A stretch of DNA of 64,000 nt. Source: Megaustenia siamemsis (Eukaryota; Mollusca; Gastropoda; Stylommatophora; Ariophantidae). A program made the position numbers and the translations under genes. This document shows positions 10,984 to 23,600 of the stretch, in pieces; within the stretch, counting starts at the first letter, position 1; the number at the start of each line of letters is the position of its first letter. The stretch spans positions 80,030,465 to 80,094,464 of the forward strand of contig JAVIAB010000124.1 of NCBI GenBank assembly GCA_032433765.1. Reading direction: 5' to 3'. The notes beneath the pieces are model-generated. The model was not told the origin of the DNA and ran no database searches. It saw only the letters and a list, made by a program, of their open reading frames with translations.

Positions 10984-11935
10984 ATCTACAGTGCATCGTA
11001 TCAATTCTATTGTTGACTGTTTTCCATGCCATGACACCAAGCTATCTAGTATTTTATATCTTTGTCGTCCGCGATCTCTCTTTCCTTTTATTTTGCCAAT
11101 TGTAGCCAAGCATTTCAACTTCCCTCTTCTCATGATGTGCACGAAAAATGTTGATTGTTTCTGTCTGATGTTTCTCAAGGAGCTCCCTTTTTGTGTTGGC
11201 CTCTTTGAGAACTTCCTCATTGGTATTTTTAACTGTCCAGGGAACTTTCAACATTCTTCTGAGAAATCCAATCTCTATGGCATCTAATCGTCTTTTCATT
11301 TTTTTGGGTCTACTGTCCATGATTCGCATCCATAGGCCAGAATTAGTTCTATATAGCACCGATGAACTCTCTTTCTCACTTCTATTGACATAGATTTGTT
11401 GCATAAGATATTTTTCATTTTTTAAAATGCTATTTTGGCCTGAGCTATTCCGCGTTTTATTTCTGTGGTGCATCTTCCATGTGATGTTATTATTGTGCCA
11501 AAGTCTTTGACGCGTTACACTTGTTTCAGATTTGTCCTGTTTATGTTTATGCTGCATGCTGGTGATGATTGTTTCTTCGATATGGCCATCACTTCTGTTT
11601 TCTTACTAATCAGACTGATACATTTCTTGATGCTTTCTTTTACTATTATGTCTATCATTTCTTATAGTTAATTTTCTCTTTCTGCTATTAAGACGGTGTC
11701 ATTCGCATATCGTAAATTATTTATGTTGTGACCGTTGACTTCAATATTTTTTGTCTACTATTGATCTCATAATATGTTCGCTGAAAAGTGAAAACAAATC
11801 CGGCGACAGAACACAGCCTTGCCTGACTCCTAGTTTTATAATCTGAAACTGTCCTGTTTGGTTGTTAATTCGTATAGCTGCTGTTTGTTGCCAGTACATG
11901 TTTTTTTATGATTCGCAGATCCTGTGATCTTATCA
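10984..11935 (-). mobile_element. RTE-type LINE family B2, fused to family A
   Basis: The minus strand encodes the RT thumb and C-terminus: GFLRRMLKVPWTVKNTNEEV at about 11290, and RRGKLKCLATIGKIKGKRDR, then SLVSWHGKQSTIELIRCTVDR, on two frames. Upstream, near 11690-11720, the catalytic motif reads INNLRYANDTVLIA, with YAND in place of YADD. The last 60 or so bases and the (GAT)n tail of a complete B2 copy (compare 33710-33784) are missing at the joint with family A. The 5' end is truncated near 11935. Confidence 0.8.
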
Positions 11936-11939
11936 CTGG

Positions 11940-12655
11940 TCATAAAAAAGTATGTCTTGATTGTGATGAGATCACACTTTTACATTAACAATCTGCAATA
12001 ATCCGAACAACATATGGCATATAAAATCACAATACCATAAAGGGGTAAGATTTAATACAGCTGAAATGACGGACATTTAAATTTGAAAAACGTAAATGTG
12101 TTAGTTAATATGAGCCTCATATCTCACACCAATCGCTAAAAACACTCCATCTGTTATTGTTGATTACTAAGGGGCCGTCTTAGATTTGAATCATAATTTT
12201 TTTTAAAATACTGATCACAGACTTTGTATTACTGATCTAATGGGTGTGTTTGGTTTTGTTTTCACAAGCCCTTTTTTATGTCTGATCATATCACTCTAAA
12301 ATGAGAATAGTTCGAGTTGTGTATTGGACATTATGAATAGATACGCTCTAGAACATAACGACTTATAGAAGACTCATGAATATTTGGACATCTCACAAAA
12401 ACTGAACAAAATCTGGGAAGCAATTTTTCTTTTGCAAATGAAAAAAAAGAATAGTAATCGTAGGCGACTGGAGTGGGGACGTATGTAATTGTTGATAAAG
12501 AAGAAATAATGTTTGAAGATAAAGGAGAAAAACTGTGCGTTCCTAGTGTTCATAAGATCAAGCATATAATTTATGTCAGAGCTGTGCGATACGACTACAG
12601 TCTGGTAGGAAACGTTTATAACTGTCTTTGTCATGGGAGAAAAAAAATACAAGTT
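11940..12655. other. AT-rich spacer, no gene seen
   Basis: No recognisable protein or repeat. Frames at 12374-12679 (minus) and 12473-12754 (plus) are low-complexity and overlap the start of the satellite. Confidence 0.4.
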
Positions 12656-12659
12656 GTTC

Positions 12660-14160
12660 ATCACGATGTCATCATACATGCTGCTCTAGGAGCTGTCATA
12701 ATACATGCTGCTCTGGTGATGTCATCATACATGCTGCTCTTGGTGGTGTCATAATACATGCTGCTTCAGGTGATGTCATCATACTTGCTGATTTAGGTGG
12801 TGTCATCATACATGCAGCTCTAGGTGGTGTCATCATACATGCAGCTCTAGGTGGTGTCACAATACATGCTGCTCTAGGTGGTGTCATCATACATGCTGCT
12901 CTAAGTGGTATCATAATACATGTTGCTCTAGATGGTGTCATCTTACATGCTACTCTAGGTAGTGTAATAATTAATGCTGCTCTAGGTGGTGTCATCTTAC
13001 ATGCTACTCTAGGTGGTGTAATAATTAATGCTGCTCTAGATGGTGTCATCTTACATGCTACTCTAGGTAGTGTAATAATTAATGCTGCTCTAGGTGGTGT
13101 CATCTTACATGCTACTCTAGGTAGTGTAATAATTAATGCTGCTCTAGGTGGTGTCATCTTACATGCTACTCTAGGTAGTGTAATAATTAATGCTGCTCTA
13201 GGTGGTGTCATCTTACATGCTACTCTAGGTAGTGTAATAATTAATGCTGCTCTAGATGGTGTCATCTTACATGCTACTCTAGGTAGTGTAATAATTAATG
13301 CTGCTCTAGATGGTGTCATCTTACATGCTACTCTAGGTAGTGTAATAATTAATGCTGCTCTAGATGGTGTCATCATACATGATGCTCTAGGTGGTGTCAT
13401 CTTACATGCTACTCTAGGTAGTGTAATAATTAATGCTGCTCTAGATGGTGTCATCATACATGATGCTCTAGGTGGTGTCATCTTACATGCTACTCTAGGT
13501 GGTGTAATAATTAATGCTGCTCTAGATGGTGTCATCATACATGATGCTCTAGGTGGTGTCATCTTACATGCTACTCTAGGTAGTGTAATAATTAATGCTG
13601 CTCTAGATGGTGTCATCATACATGATGCTCTAGGTGGTGTCATCTTACATGCTACTCTAGGTAGTGTAATAATTAATGCTGCTCTAGATGGTGTCATCAT
13701 ACATGATGCTCTAGGTGGTGTCATCTTACATGCTACTCTAGGTGGTGTAATAATTAATGCTGCTCTAGATGGTGTCATCATACATGATGCTCTAGGTGGT
13801 GTCATCTTACATGCTACTCTAGGTAGTGTAATAATTAATGCTGCTCTAGATGGTGTCATCATACATGATGCTCTAGGTGGTGTCATCTTACATGCTACTC
13901 TAGGTGGTGTAATAATTAATGCTGCTCTAGATGGTGTCATCATACATGATGCTCTAGGTGGTGTCATAATATATGCTGCACCAGGTGGTGTCATCATACA
14001 TGCTACCCTAGGAGGTGTCTCATACATGCTGCTCTAGGTGGTGTCATCATACATGCTACCCTAGGAGGTGTCTCATACATGCTGCTCTAGGTGGTGTCAT
14101 CATACATGCTGATTTAGGTGGTGTCATCATATATGCTGCTCTAGGTGGTGTATCATACGT
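12660..14160. repeat. 27-bp satellite with higher-order 54- and 81-bp units
   Basis: The basic unit is 27 bp (GGTGTCATCA-TACATGCTGC-TCTAGGT). The first ten or so units are simple monomers. From about 12950 they alternate in a 54-bp dimer containing GTAATAATTAATGCTGC. From about 13360 they form an 81-bp trimer with an added CATACATGATGCTCTAGG unit. Because 27 is a multiple of three and the unit lacks stops, both strands stay open for more than 1.3 kb (plus 12628-14037, minus 14027-12696). These are almost certainly not real proteins. Confidence 0.95.
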
Positions 14161-14985
14161 GCTGCCATAAGTGGTGTCTCATACTTGCTGCCATAGGTGG
14201 TGTCACATACGTGCTGCCATATGTGGTGTCATCATAGCACATATATGTGCTACATACATGCTGCCCATGGCGATGTCTCATATCTGCTGCTGATGGTGGG
14301 TTTTGGTTTTCAAGCACGCTCCACTTGTCGATTTCTCATATATTCTGCTAACTGTGGTATCACATACATGTTGCACTTTGCGATGTCGCATACCTGCTAC
14401 TCATGGTGGTATCACATACATGCTGCTTATGGTGGTATCACATACTTGCTGCTTATGGTGGTATCACATACTTGCTGCTTATGGTGGTATCACATACTTG
14501 CTGCTTATGGTGGTATTATACATGCTACTTATGGTGGTATCACATACATGATGCTTATGATGGTATTACACACATGCTGCTCATGGTGGTATCACATACA
14601 TACTGCTCATGATGGTATCACATACCTGCAGCTCATGGTGGTAACACATACCTGCTGCTCATGGTGGCATCACATACCTGCTGCTCATGGTGGTATCACA
14701 TACATGCTGCTCATGGTGGTATAATATACATGCTGCTCATGGTGGTATCACATACAAGCTGCTCATGGTTGTATCACATACCTACTGCTCATGATGTTAT
14801 CACATACATGCTGCACATAGTGGTATCACATACATGCTGCTTATGGTCGTATCATATACATGCTGCTTATGGTGGTATTATACATGCTACTTATGGTGGT
14901 ATCACAACCATGTTACTCATGGTGATATCATACATGCTGCTCATGATGGTATCACAACCATGCTGCACATAGTCTTATCACACAC
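14160..14985. repeat. 26-bp satellite adjoining the 27-bp array
   Basis: About 30 units of 26 bp built on ATGGTGGTAT-CACATACATG-CTGCTC. It shares the ATACATGCTGCTC core with the neighbouring 27-bp array, so one probably derived from the other. The period is not a multiple of three, so the open frame at 14197-14724 cycles through all three frames of the unit. Confidence 0.95.
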
Positions 14986-15112
14986 GAGAATGGCTTGGCA
15001 GAAGGTCAACAATAGAAATGATAAATAACTGTTGAGATCAAAAGTTGCGGAGAAACATGATCACCTACGCCAGTAGGCACGGCACTTGATGATGATGATG
15101 ATGATGAATGCT
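14985..15112 (+). mobile_element. RTE-type LINE family B, extreme 3' end
   Basis: Matches the last 125 bases of the copy at 51165-52345: GAATGGCTTGGCAGAAGGTC, then GATCACCTACGCCAGTAGGC, ending in (GAT)n. It is heavily 5'-truncated and abuts the satellite. Confidence 0.85.
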
Positions 15113-15114
15113 TC

Positions 15115-15545
15115 ATCAGGCTATCTTGTTTCCTCACTTAGGTCCAGGTAGCTGGAACTTTTCTGGCTCAGTTCTGTATCCGTCTGTCCTTGACCTTCTT
15201 GAACCTGCTTAATTACACGATATTACAAACATGTACACATTGACGACGTTGGTTTAAGAAATGATAATCAACTCCAGTGTTGACAATATCAACCAGTAAG
15301 GACGGGAGTTTATCGTTTTGATATCGCTTGATCATTACACAAAAATAGTCACATATAATTACACAGGAAACATCTTAACATTACACAAACCGCATACATC
15401 ATTACATTCTAAATTGCCTAACTCTAACATATATATAATCATTGAAACTCAGTTCTTTGTAGGGTTAATGTTAGCTTCCTAACTTCCTGTTATCTTGCAT
15501 TCTCTATTAGTCTAACACTGCTTTATCTTATCAGTTCTTAGGTGA
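15115..15545. other. Spacer, nothing recognised
   Basis: AT-rich sequence without an open frame of note, tandem unit or transposon motif. Confidence 0.4.
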
Positions 15546-15547
15546 TC

Positions 15548-15722
15548 CCACGTCTCCCCATTATCACAGCTGTCCTTCAACTCTTCAAAAAGCCCCACAT
15601 ATAGATTACCACAGCTGTCCTTCAACTCTTCAAATAGCTCCACATATACATTATCACAGCTGTCCTTCAACTCTTCAGATAGCCCCACGTCTTCACATTA
15701 TCACAGCTGTCCTTCAACTCGC
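15548..15722. repeat. 45-bp minisatellite (about 3.5 units)
   Basis: Units contain ATTACCACAGCTGTCCTTCA, then ACTCTTCAAATAGC, with the middle units ending CACATATACA. They differ by scattered substitutions. Confidence 0.85.
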
Positions 15723-15854
15723 TGGCTGGAGATGTTAACGTTACGACGAACAGTGCAAATTTGACACGTACATAAGTGATCAGATATCCTACCTAGAATG
15801 CCAGTTTGTGTGTGGCGACTGACTATTCCAGTTCTTTGTAGCGCTTCTTTCTGT

Positions 15855-16116
15855 AAAAAAAAAAAAGGAAAGTACCCCCGTCACGCCAAGAGACGTATAG
15901 GGAATATGCTGCTAGTGACCATACATTTTACAAACCTTCAGCACATTATTTTTGGGGTAATGTGGTCGGTGTTACGCCCGTGCCGCTTTACTTTCCCAGA
16001 AAAATATCCGGTACACATTAAAGGCTGGGTGAACCCGGAAACCGTTGGTTGGGATCGAACCCTACCTCTTGCCCTTTGTAGTCCAGTTCACTAACCACTG
16101 AACTATCGCGGCTGCC
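15855..16116 (-). mobile_element. tRNA-derived SINE, copy 1
   Basis: On the minus strand the unit starts near 16116 with GCCGCGATAGTTCAGTGGTT (A box) and has GGTTCGATCCC (B box) about 40 bases on. A body ends CCTATACGTCTCTTGGCGTG, followed by a T-rich tail. Three more copies (37085-37653, 47024-47286, 57054-57306) define a unit of about 255-263 bp. Confidence 0.85.
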
Positions 16117-16119
16117 ATT

Positions 16120-16260
16120 GTGCATTGTGGTGATTTGTTTTTCTGTGTTGTCACCATTACTTCTGTCTTCTTGCTATTGAGGCTGAGTCCTTTATTTTTC
16201 TTTCCTTTAATGTAGTTCATAATCACCTCTTTCTGGCATCCTCATGTTTGATCTGATGTT
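16120..16260 (-). mobile_element. RTE-type LINE fragment
   Basis: Similar to 29751-29840 of the family B copy (TGTTGTCACCATTACTTCTG, then TTGAGGCTGAGTCCTTTATT). It is the segment just after the catalytic palm, read on the minus strand, without ends. Confidence 0.65.
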
Positions 16261-16295
16261 CTTGCAGTATGGAAATTGTTGTAGATTCATGATCA

Positions 16296-16574
16296 TTGGC
16301 TGAATCTTTAGCTCACTTTACCTTCCTGGGGACATTCAGAGGATCACCCCGGTCCATTGTACGTCCGGTGTCCACGTCATCCGGTCCAGCCAGGCTCATA
16401 ATTCGGTCATTTCCTTTCGCGCTCGAGTGTCCTTGGACCAACGTGAAAGATATATCTGTAGTCCTGAGGTCTTTAGTGACATCAAGCACTGTCTTCGAGA
16501 CCAGCCTCCTTAGATTGTCTTGGCAATGCTCATCGAGACACGCAGAAACATACCCCAAGAAAATGTTTTTCTAG
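16296..16574. other. Unrecognised open stretch
   Basis: A comparatively GC-rich block, open on both strands (plus 16296-16574, minus 16558-16313). Neither translation has a motif I recognise. It could be an old coding fragment or unique 3' flank of gene 1. Confidence 0.3.
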
Positions 16575-16615
16575 CCAAGTCCTCGCTTTAGTTACTGCCA
16601 TTATCTAAGATTTAA

Positions 16616-17010
16616 CTGATACAAAGATACATACATAGATATACATACATAGACACCACACACATACACACACATACACACATACATACACACACATACA
16701 TACATACATAATGAAATACATACATACATAATGAAATACATACATACATAGATACATACATACATTCATACACACATACAACACATACATACATACACAC
16801 ATACATATACACATATACACATATATACATATATACATACATACCTGCATACACACATCATACATACATGCATACATATATACATACTTACATACATACA
16901 TAAATGCATGCATACATACATATATACATACATACGTACGTACATACATACATGCATAAACGCATACATGCATACATACACACATACATACATACATACA
17001 CATACATGTC
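16616..17010. repeat. (CATA)n microsatellite directly downstream of gene 1
   Basis: About 395 bases of interrupted CATA/CACA repeat. On the sense strand of gene 1 it begins about ten bases after the TAA stop codon, so it lies in the presumed 3' untranslated region as (TATG)n. The cysteine/tyrosine-rich frames here are by-products of the repeat. Confidence 0.95.
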
Positions 17011-17020
17011 ATTGCACATA

Positions 17021-17650
17021 TTAATTCTGTTTCCTTGGCAGGGAATGCTTGTGGAACAATCGCTGGCAGGACATGAGTTGATTACAAGCTGCCCTATATT
17101 TACTGCTCATGTTGTAATAAAAGAATATATTGACTGAAGAATTGATAGACTCCAGCACAATACCGAGACCTCCAATGACAATTAGAGTGTTTCTGTGTTC
17201 GCCATCAAACGACAGACCCGGCAGCAAAGACATTGTTAGAAAAGTGATGCACACCGGAACGAAGCAGGTGATGAAAAGTATGGAAATCATAACAACCATT
17301 TTGGCCACTTTTTGGTTCCGGCTAGAAGCGGTGTCTGCTTGTCCTGTTGTTAAGGATTTCATTCGCCATTTTGTGGCGTCCTTTAATTTGACGACTAATA
17401 TAAAGGTGCAGATTAACAGGACTATAAATGAACTGAAGGGGATAAATGAGTTATTGATGACGTAAGAAATCCTCTCTACGCTATCCCGATTCTCTAAATA
17501 GACCAAGCCAATGAGTGTTTTGTTTCTGATTGGGAAGAACTTATAGTCCAGCCTGTTGACCACATAGATTGGTGTCCCGCTGGCTATGAGCGTGATGAAG
17601 ACAGTGATGACAATGATAGAGACTCGTTTTGGCGTGACGATTCTGTGCAC
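17021..17650 (-). CDS. Gene 1 exon 3 (TM4-TM7 and C-terminus)
   Basis: Begins after acceptor TTTTATTTCAG with VHRIVTPKR and encodes residues 159-367, ending PRKQN and TAA. A possible sequon is N201-K-T in the second extracellular loop. A short basic tail follows TM7. It has no frameshift, which argues that the gene is functional. Confidence 0.9.
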   Translation of the reverse strand: MHRIVTPKRVSIIVITVFITLIASGTPIYVVNRLDYKFFPIRNKTLIGLVYLENRDSVERISYVINNSFIPFSSFIVLLICTFILVVKLKDATKWRMKSLTTGQADTASSRNQKVAKMVVMISILFITCFVPVCITFLTMSLLPGLSFDGEHRNTLIVIGGLGIVLESINSSVNIFFYYNMSSKYRAACNQLMSCQRLFHKHSLPRKQN

Positions 17651-20600
17651 CTGAAATAAAAGTTTCAATTTATCAAAATCAAAAAGACACGTTTGTTTTA
17701 GTCAGAGTTTTTCCCTACGCTAGCCACAACAAAGAAGTTTGTGCTAAAAACCTTTGTGGGTGCGATATGGATTACTGAAGGTAGAAGTTGATGTTAACCT
17801 AATGCCACCAACTGATGTGAGCAGGGTTCCCTTTGACTCATAGATGTTGCGGGTCGTATTGGCTTTCTTCACATTCCCGGCTTTTACAGGGGACATTTTG
17901 AGTTCGTCTATCCCAGGCTATGTTGGGAAAATACTAGTCCAGCACAGAGGTAGTGCAATACTGGTCCTCTATGTCCGTAACAGCCATCACTACAGGGGAC
18001 ACAGCGATCCTAGCTTCTGTTAGCCAGCCTGATTTGACGCGGATTGTTATTTGGGGAAGTTATGAGAAGGTAGAACTGATAGGTCTTGGTCAGCTGATGG
18101 TCAACAATCTTCTATTACGACCGCAGGTCCCATGTGCTTATGTTCCCACACTTGAGGTAGATATGTAATTAACGGTAGCGAATATCAATAGCGTCCACAT
18201 AGCCATGTCCCTACAGAAAATATTACTTCAGCTAGTTCCATGTGATTTTTTTTTCTTTTCTCAGAATTCGAAGTGAGTGAAAAAATGAGAGTGGTTGGTG
18301 GCTTTCGATGAATCCCTGTGCAGTCGAATGGTCGGGGGTTGGTGGTCGGCTTCGTAAAAAAAACATTGTCTGTCATTATAGTATTTATGTATTCTTGATG
18401 GATCGACAATCAGGATCTGCCTTAGACGATGATTTAACGAGTGGAGGGGCGGATATGGGGGATTCTTAGGCTTCAATTTAACTGATTCCATTACAAGAAA
18501 AGAAATAGAGAAAACACCAATAACTGCTTGGCTACGTCAGGCACGTATGCTCATCTCTTACTGCTACTTTCAGGCATATCAAATTAAATGTAACAATTCA
18601 TAACAATACATTCACGTTATCTTACGAAGTGTTATTTATCCATTCTTCTCTTAGATAAATAATGACAATGACAATACCGATTGCAGAAGAAGAAGGGGGA
18701 GTGAGCGAAAACTATCATTTCACGTGAGAATAATAGGTAAAGAATTGTAGTGCTGCGATTGTAATGGACATTTTAAAATATTCTCAGTGATCATAATAAT
18801 ATGAATAATATCGTTGCGGAATTTATTTACTTTCCTATCAATGCAGGTAAGTAACTTGTTGATGGATGAGATTCCTATACACTAACTCTGTTTATATTTC
18901 CAACGTTTCACATCACATCTATCTTACCTTATTATGACTAGAGAGATGTCTCAGTTTGCATATTTAATAACACAATCACTTGTAACAACTCCACATAATA
19001 TAAAATCACATGTCTATACATTCTTTACAATAGCAAGTTTCTTCACAATCGAACTGATTCTAGAAGGTGTTCTACGCACTCTCAGTCCTAACGGCTCTAA
19101 AAGAAAATCCAGGAACAGTGAACTAGATCACCTGAGAACAACCCTAAACCAATTGTGCAATCCAATTGTACCTCCAGAGAGTGGTCATCCAGTGGGTACC
19201 ATCACACTGTAATATACATGGAAACGAATGCGCAGACAAATTAGCTAAGGAGGGAGGGAGATTACCATAAAAGAACAATCTGATCTGCTACGATGAAGCC
19301 AAATCCATCATCAAAAAGCCAGCATCAGAATATTGTAGCCTTTGAAATGTTGATTTTATAGAAGATTAGGAAGAAATAGATGGAAAGAAAAGAAAGTAAA
19401 CGATGACGTCTTAAAACAACTAAAAATGAAAAGAGACCTACTAAACACAATTCAAACAAGAGAAATTAGATTTTTTGGGGCATGTCCAAATACATAACAA
19501 CTTACTTACTAAAAGTAATCTCGTAAGGGAAAATATAAGGTAAAAGTGGCAGAGGCAGACCATGACTAACATGGAACAGTAACATCAAACGATAAAGTCA
19601 GCTTGTGATAACCTGCTACACCAATGAGACAGCGCGGAATGGCTTTCCATAGTAGCTAACCTTCAACGCGGAGACGGCACTTAATGTATGAAAATGAAAA
19701 CATTAAAAAGACTTGCCTTATAAACAGGCAATTAAAATGGAACTGCCGCGTTAAAAGACACGATGGTCTGGGAAGGACACTAATGGGATGCACGGTTCCT
19801 GGATGATGAGACCTTGAACATGACAACATAATTAAATGGGAGATCTGGCCTGAGACTAAGATTCTTTCTGACAGGCTTGCTAAGTTCAACGTTCTTTACA
19901 TGAGCACGCAGCCCGATGATGATAGAAGATGATTTAGTGACTAACAGTTGTTTACAGTAAACAAACCTTTAACGGAGCGACAATGCACACACATCTCTCC
20001 AGTGTGATAAGGGCGGTAATCCAACCAGTAACACGGGTAAACGATGAGTGCAACATCCCACCTGTCAGGTACTGGAACTCTATAGTGTCGAATGGTAGAT
20101 CAGCAGATGCGAAAGCTGGAGTGAATGAGACGTTTAGCCATGCCAGTGTTACAAGAGAACCTAAGTCAGAGATAGCCAGACCTGTGGATGATAAGTCTTG
20201 TAATTCAGTAAACACTCACGCATATTAATTTGTAAATATCATCATCATCGTCACCATCAATATCATCAAGTACCGTGCCTGCTGGCGTAGGTGATCATGT
20301 CTCTTGACAATTGTTTATATTAACAGTTATTTATAATTTCTCGTGTTGGCTTTCTGCCAAGACATTCTCTCAATCTGTTTGGTATCTCTTCGTCCCTCAA
20401 TTTCCTCATTTATTTAATTATATTCCATCCAGCTGTTCCCTTCTCATTACATATTCCAAAAATGTTGATTGTTTCTTCCAAATATTGGAAATCAACTGTC
20501 ATTTTAACTATATATTTGCATAATCATACAAACATATATTCACGCTTAACACAAATTATACATCAATTTTTTGTATACTTCACGCTATTATATAAACATA

Positions 20601-23600
20601 ACAAATAACAACACATATATTGTTTTACAAGTCATATATAAATACATTATTCTATTTGTTAATCTCACCGCTGTATTATACACCCTTTATTTGTTAATCT
20701 CACCGCTGTATTATACACCCTTTATTTGTTATTCTCACCGCTGTATTATACACCCTTTATTTGTTAATCTCACCGCTGTATTATACACCCTTTATTTGTT
20801 AATCTCACCGCTGTATTATACACCCTTTATTTGTTAATCTCACCGCTGTATTACACACCCTTTATTTGTTAATCTCACCGCTGTATTATACACCCTTTAT
20901 TTGTTAATCTGACCGCTGTATTATACAACCTTTATTTGTTAATCTCACTTTCTTTTCTTGGAACGCATCTTCAATTTTATGGGAAAGATAGGTTGCTTGA
21001 TCTTCGGTAGAGTAACACTGTCTAAAGCCTGCTTGCTGTGGGACAAGGAGGTTTTCACTTTCCCGGTACCACTGCAGTCTGAGATTGATTATATATTTTC
21101 CATTGTTTTACACAAACAACTTGTAAGGCTGATTGGTCTATAGCTGGATGTCATTGAACCATCTTTTCCTGGCTTTAGTAATGGTATCATAGTTGCTTCT
21201 CTCCATGCCTGTGGCACTCTACCTGTGATCCAGCAAATGTTGTAGATCTGCAGTAGTTTTTCTTTAGCTGCAGTTTGCAAGTTCTTAATCATTTCATTGG
21301 ACACTCCATCACTACCTGGTGATTTTTTTCATTTTTAATGTGGATATTGCCAACTCTAGCTCTCTTTGTGCAATGGGCATTTCCTTGACTTCATGTGTGG
21401 TCCCTTCTTGCATTTTGTTTCTTAAAGCGGGTTTCTTGTTGCTTCTCTATGCTAATTTCAATATTATTGTTCTTTTTCAAAGACATTTGTAAAGTGATTT
21501 GCTACCTGTTTACCAATTAGGATGTTTCCTTTCTTCTTTAACTCTTTCCATACGTTTCGACACACTGTGCGTCATGCCGATTTTAGTTTCATTTCTTGTA
21601 TCATCTTAGTATTGGAGAAATATAATACCTTGTTCAATTATCTAGAAATTAATATATACTATTTTATGTATTAGATAAATATAAATATGTGGATTGATTC
21701 TTAAAACCATGAAAAATGTTGTCTCTGGAATCACCTCTGTTCCACTGAAAAAAAATGTCCGTACGGAAAGAGTTAGTGTAATTTTGGTGTCCCTTTCTGT
21801 ACCATCATCATTAAGCTGTTTTACAAGTTTCCACACTTTTCTCGTGTCTCGTGCAGGAAAGGACGTCAACAAATATTGACACTCGACTCATTATCGACTT
21901 GTCTATGGTTCTCCAAATCTGAGCTACACTGTGCATCCTTATTTCTAATGTTCTCTTCAAGTTCACTTCATGTTCTCTTCAACTTACCTGCTGGATTCCA
22001 ATGTTCTCTTCAAGTTCACTTCATGTTCTCTTCAACTTACCCGCTGGATTCCACTGCTCTCTTCAAGTTCGTTCGTAATCCACATGTTCTCTATCGCCTA
22101 CCCTCGTTAGATCCCAGGATTTGGTAGTTTTGTGATCATTTCCCTATTTCATGAGAGTATTCAGTCGATCAAACTCCATATTAGTTGATCAACAAAATAA
22201 AACCAAAAATTAACTACTTTGGTACTGATTTGTACTACTGGATCGCTCGTGTCCTACCAGGACCAACCTTATTTACATAAGGACCGCATTGTATCTCGCC
22301 ACTTATGCTTGTTATAGACGAGCCTCTCCACCTCAACAAGAGAGTTGATATCCGAGCCTTTGCATCTCCTTGAAGAGTTTCTTTGACTTTAACATGCTTG
22401 TTAAATGATCTTGGGTTTCGTATTCACATTTAGTATCGCAGTACGCAATTGACAACTTATAAACTGCCTAAAAGATATAGATGACACAGACATATGACTA
22501 ATATGTAATTTATATTGGGAGCAAAGAGCAATAATAAAATATAACAAAGAGAACTCAACAGCTATTGATATAAAAAAGGAAGTAAGACAGGGATGCATCC
22601 TATCACCAAGCTTATTCAATCTATACACTGAGCACATTTTTAAAAACATCACAGAGATGCCATATCTGAACAATATTGGAAATATAATCAATAACCTAAG
22701 ATATGCTGATGTTACTGTACTGCTAGCAGAAAGTCCTAAAGATCTACTGAAATGAACATGACAAGCAAAAAATATTAATTCATTGTAAATATCAACAAGA
22801 CTAAAACAATGAACATAAACAAAGATAATAGCCAAAAAGCGACAAGTGGATATCAAAGTTGAAGGAATAACCTGAAGACAGGTCAGAGCTATAACTACCT
22901 TGGACATACTATAACCAGTGATGGAACGGGTAAAACTGAAATAAACAAAAGAATAGGTATGGTAAAAAGTAATTTTAATGCCACAAAAAATATACTAACA
23001 TCAAAACAAATAAAATCAGGGCTAAAACTAAGAATAGCAAAATGTTATATCTTCTCAACATTCATGTATGGTGCAGAAACATGGACATTAGACAAGAAAA
23101 CGAAACAGAAAATTGAAACTTTTGAAATGGGGATTTATAAAAGAATAGATAGAATTAGATGGAAAGAAAAGAAAACAAACGATCATGTCTTAAAACAATT
23201 AAAAGTGTAAAAAGAACTACTAAAAACAATTCAAACAGGAGAAACTAGATTTTTGGCGAATGTTAAAAGACACAACAGCCTACTAAAAGTAATCTTGGAA
23301 GGGAAATTACAAGGTAAAAGGACAGAGGCAGACCAAGACTGGACGAGTAACATCAAAAGATGAACAATATAGCCTATGACAACCTGCACCATCAAAGCAA
23401 GAGACAGAGCAGAATGGCTCTCCATGGTAGCCAGCCTTCGATGCGGAGACGGTACTCAAGATGATGATGATAGCAGCACTGAAAAAAATAGGTTGTCATT
23501 TAAAAACAAAAAAAAATGTTTAAAATACTCTAATAAACAAAAACAGTTTCCATGACCCTTGACGTCTTGACAGACGGTTGGTAGCAAGAAATCATAATTG

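Noticed and set aside
12628..14037. A 469-residue protein on plus and a 443-residue protein on minus
   Set aside because: Both are consequences of a stop-free 27-bp unit; nine-residue periodicity, no start context and no conserved domain.
16605..17012. Cysteine/tyrosine-rich secreted-like peptide
   Set aside because: Translation of the (TATG)n microsatellite.
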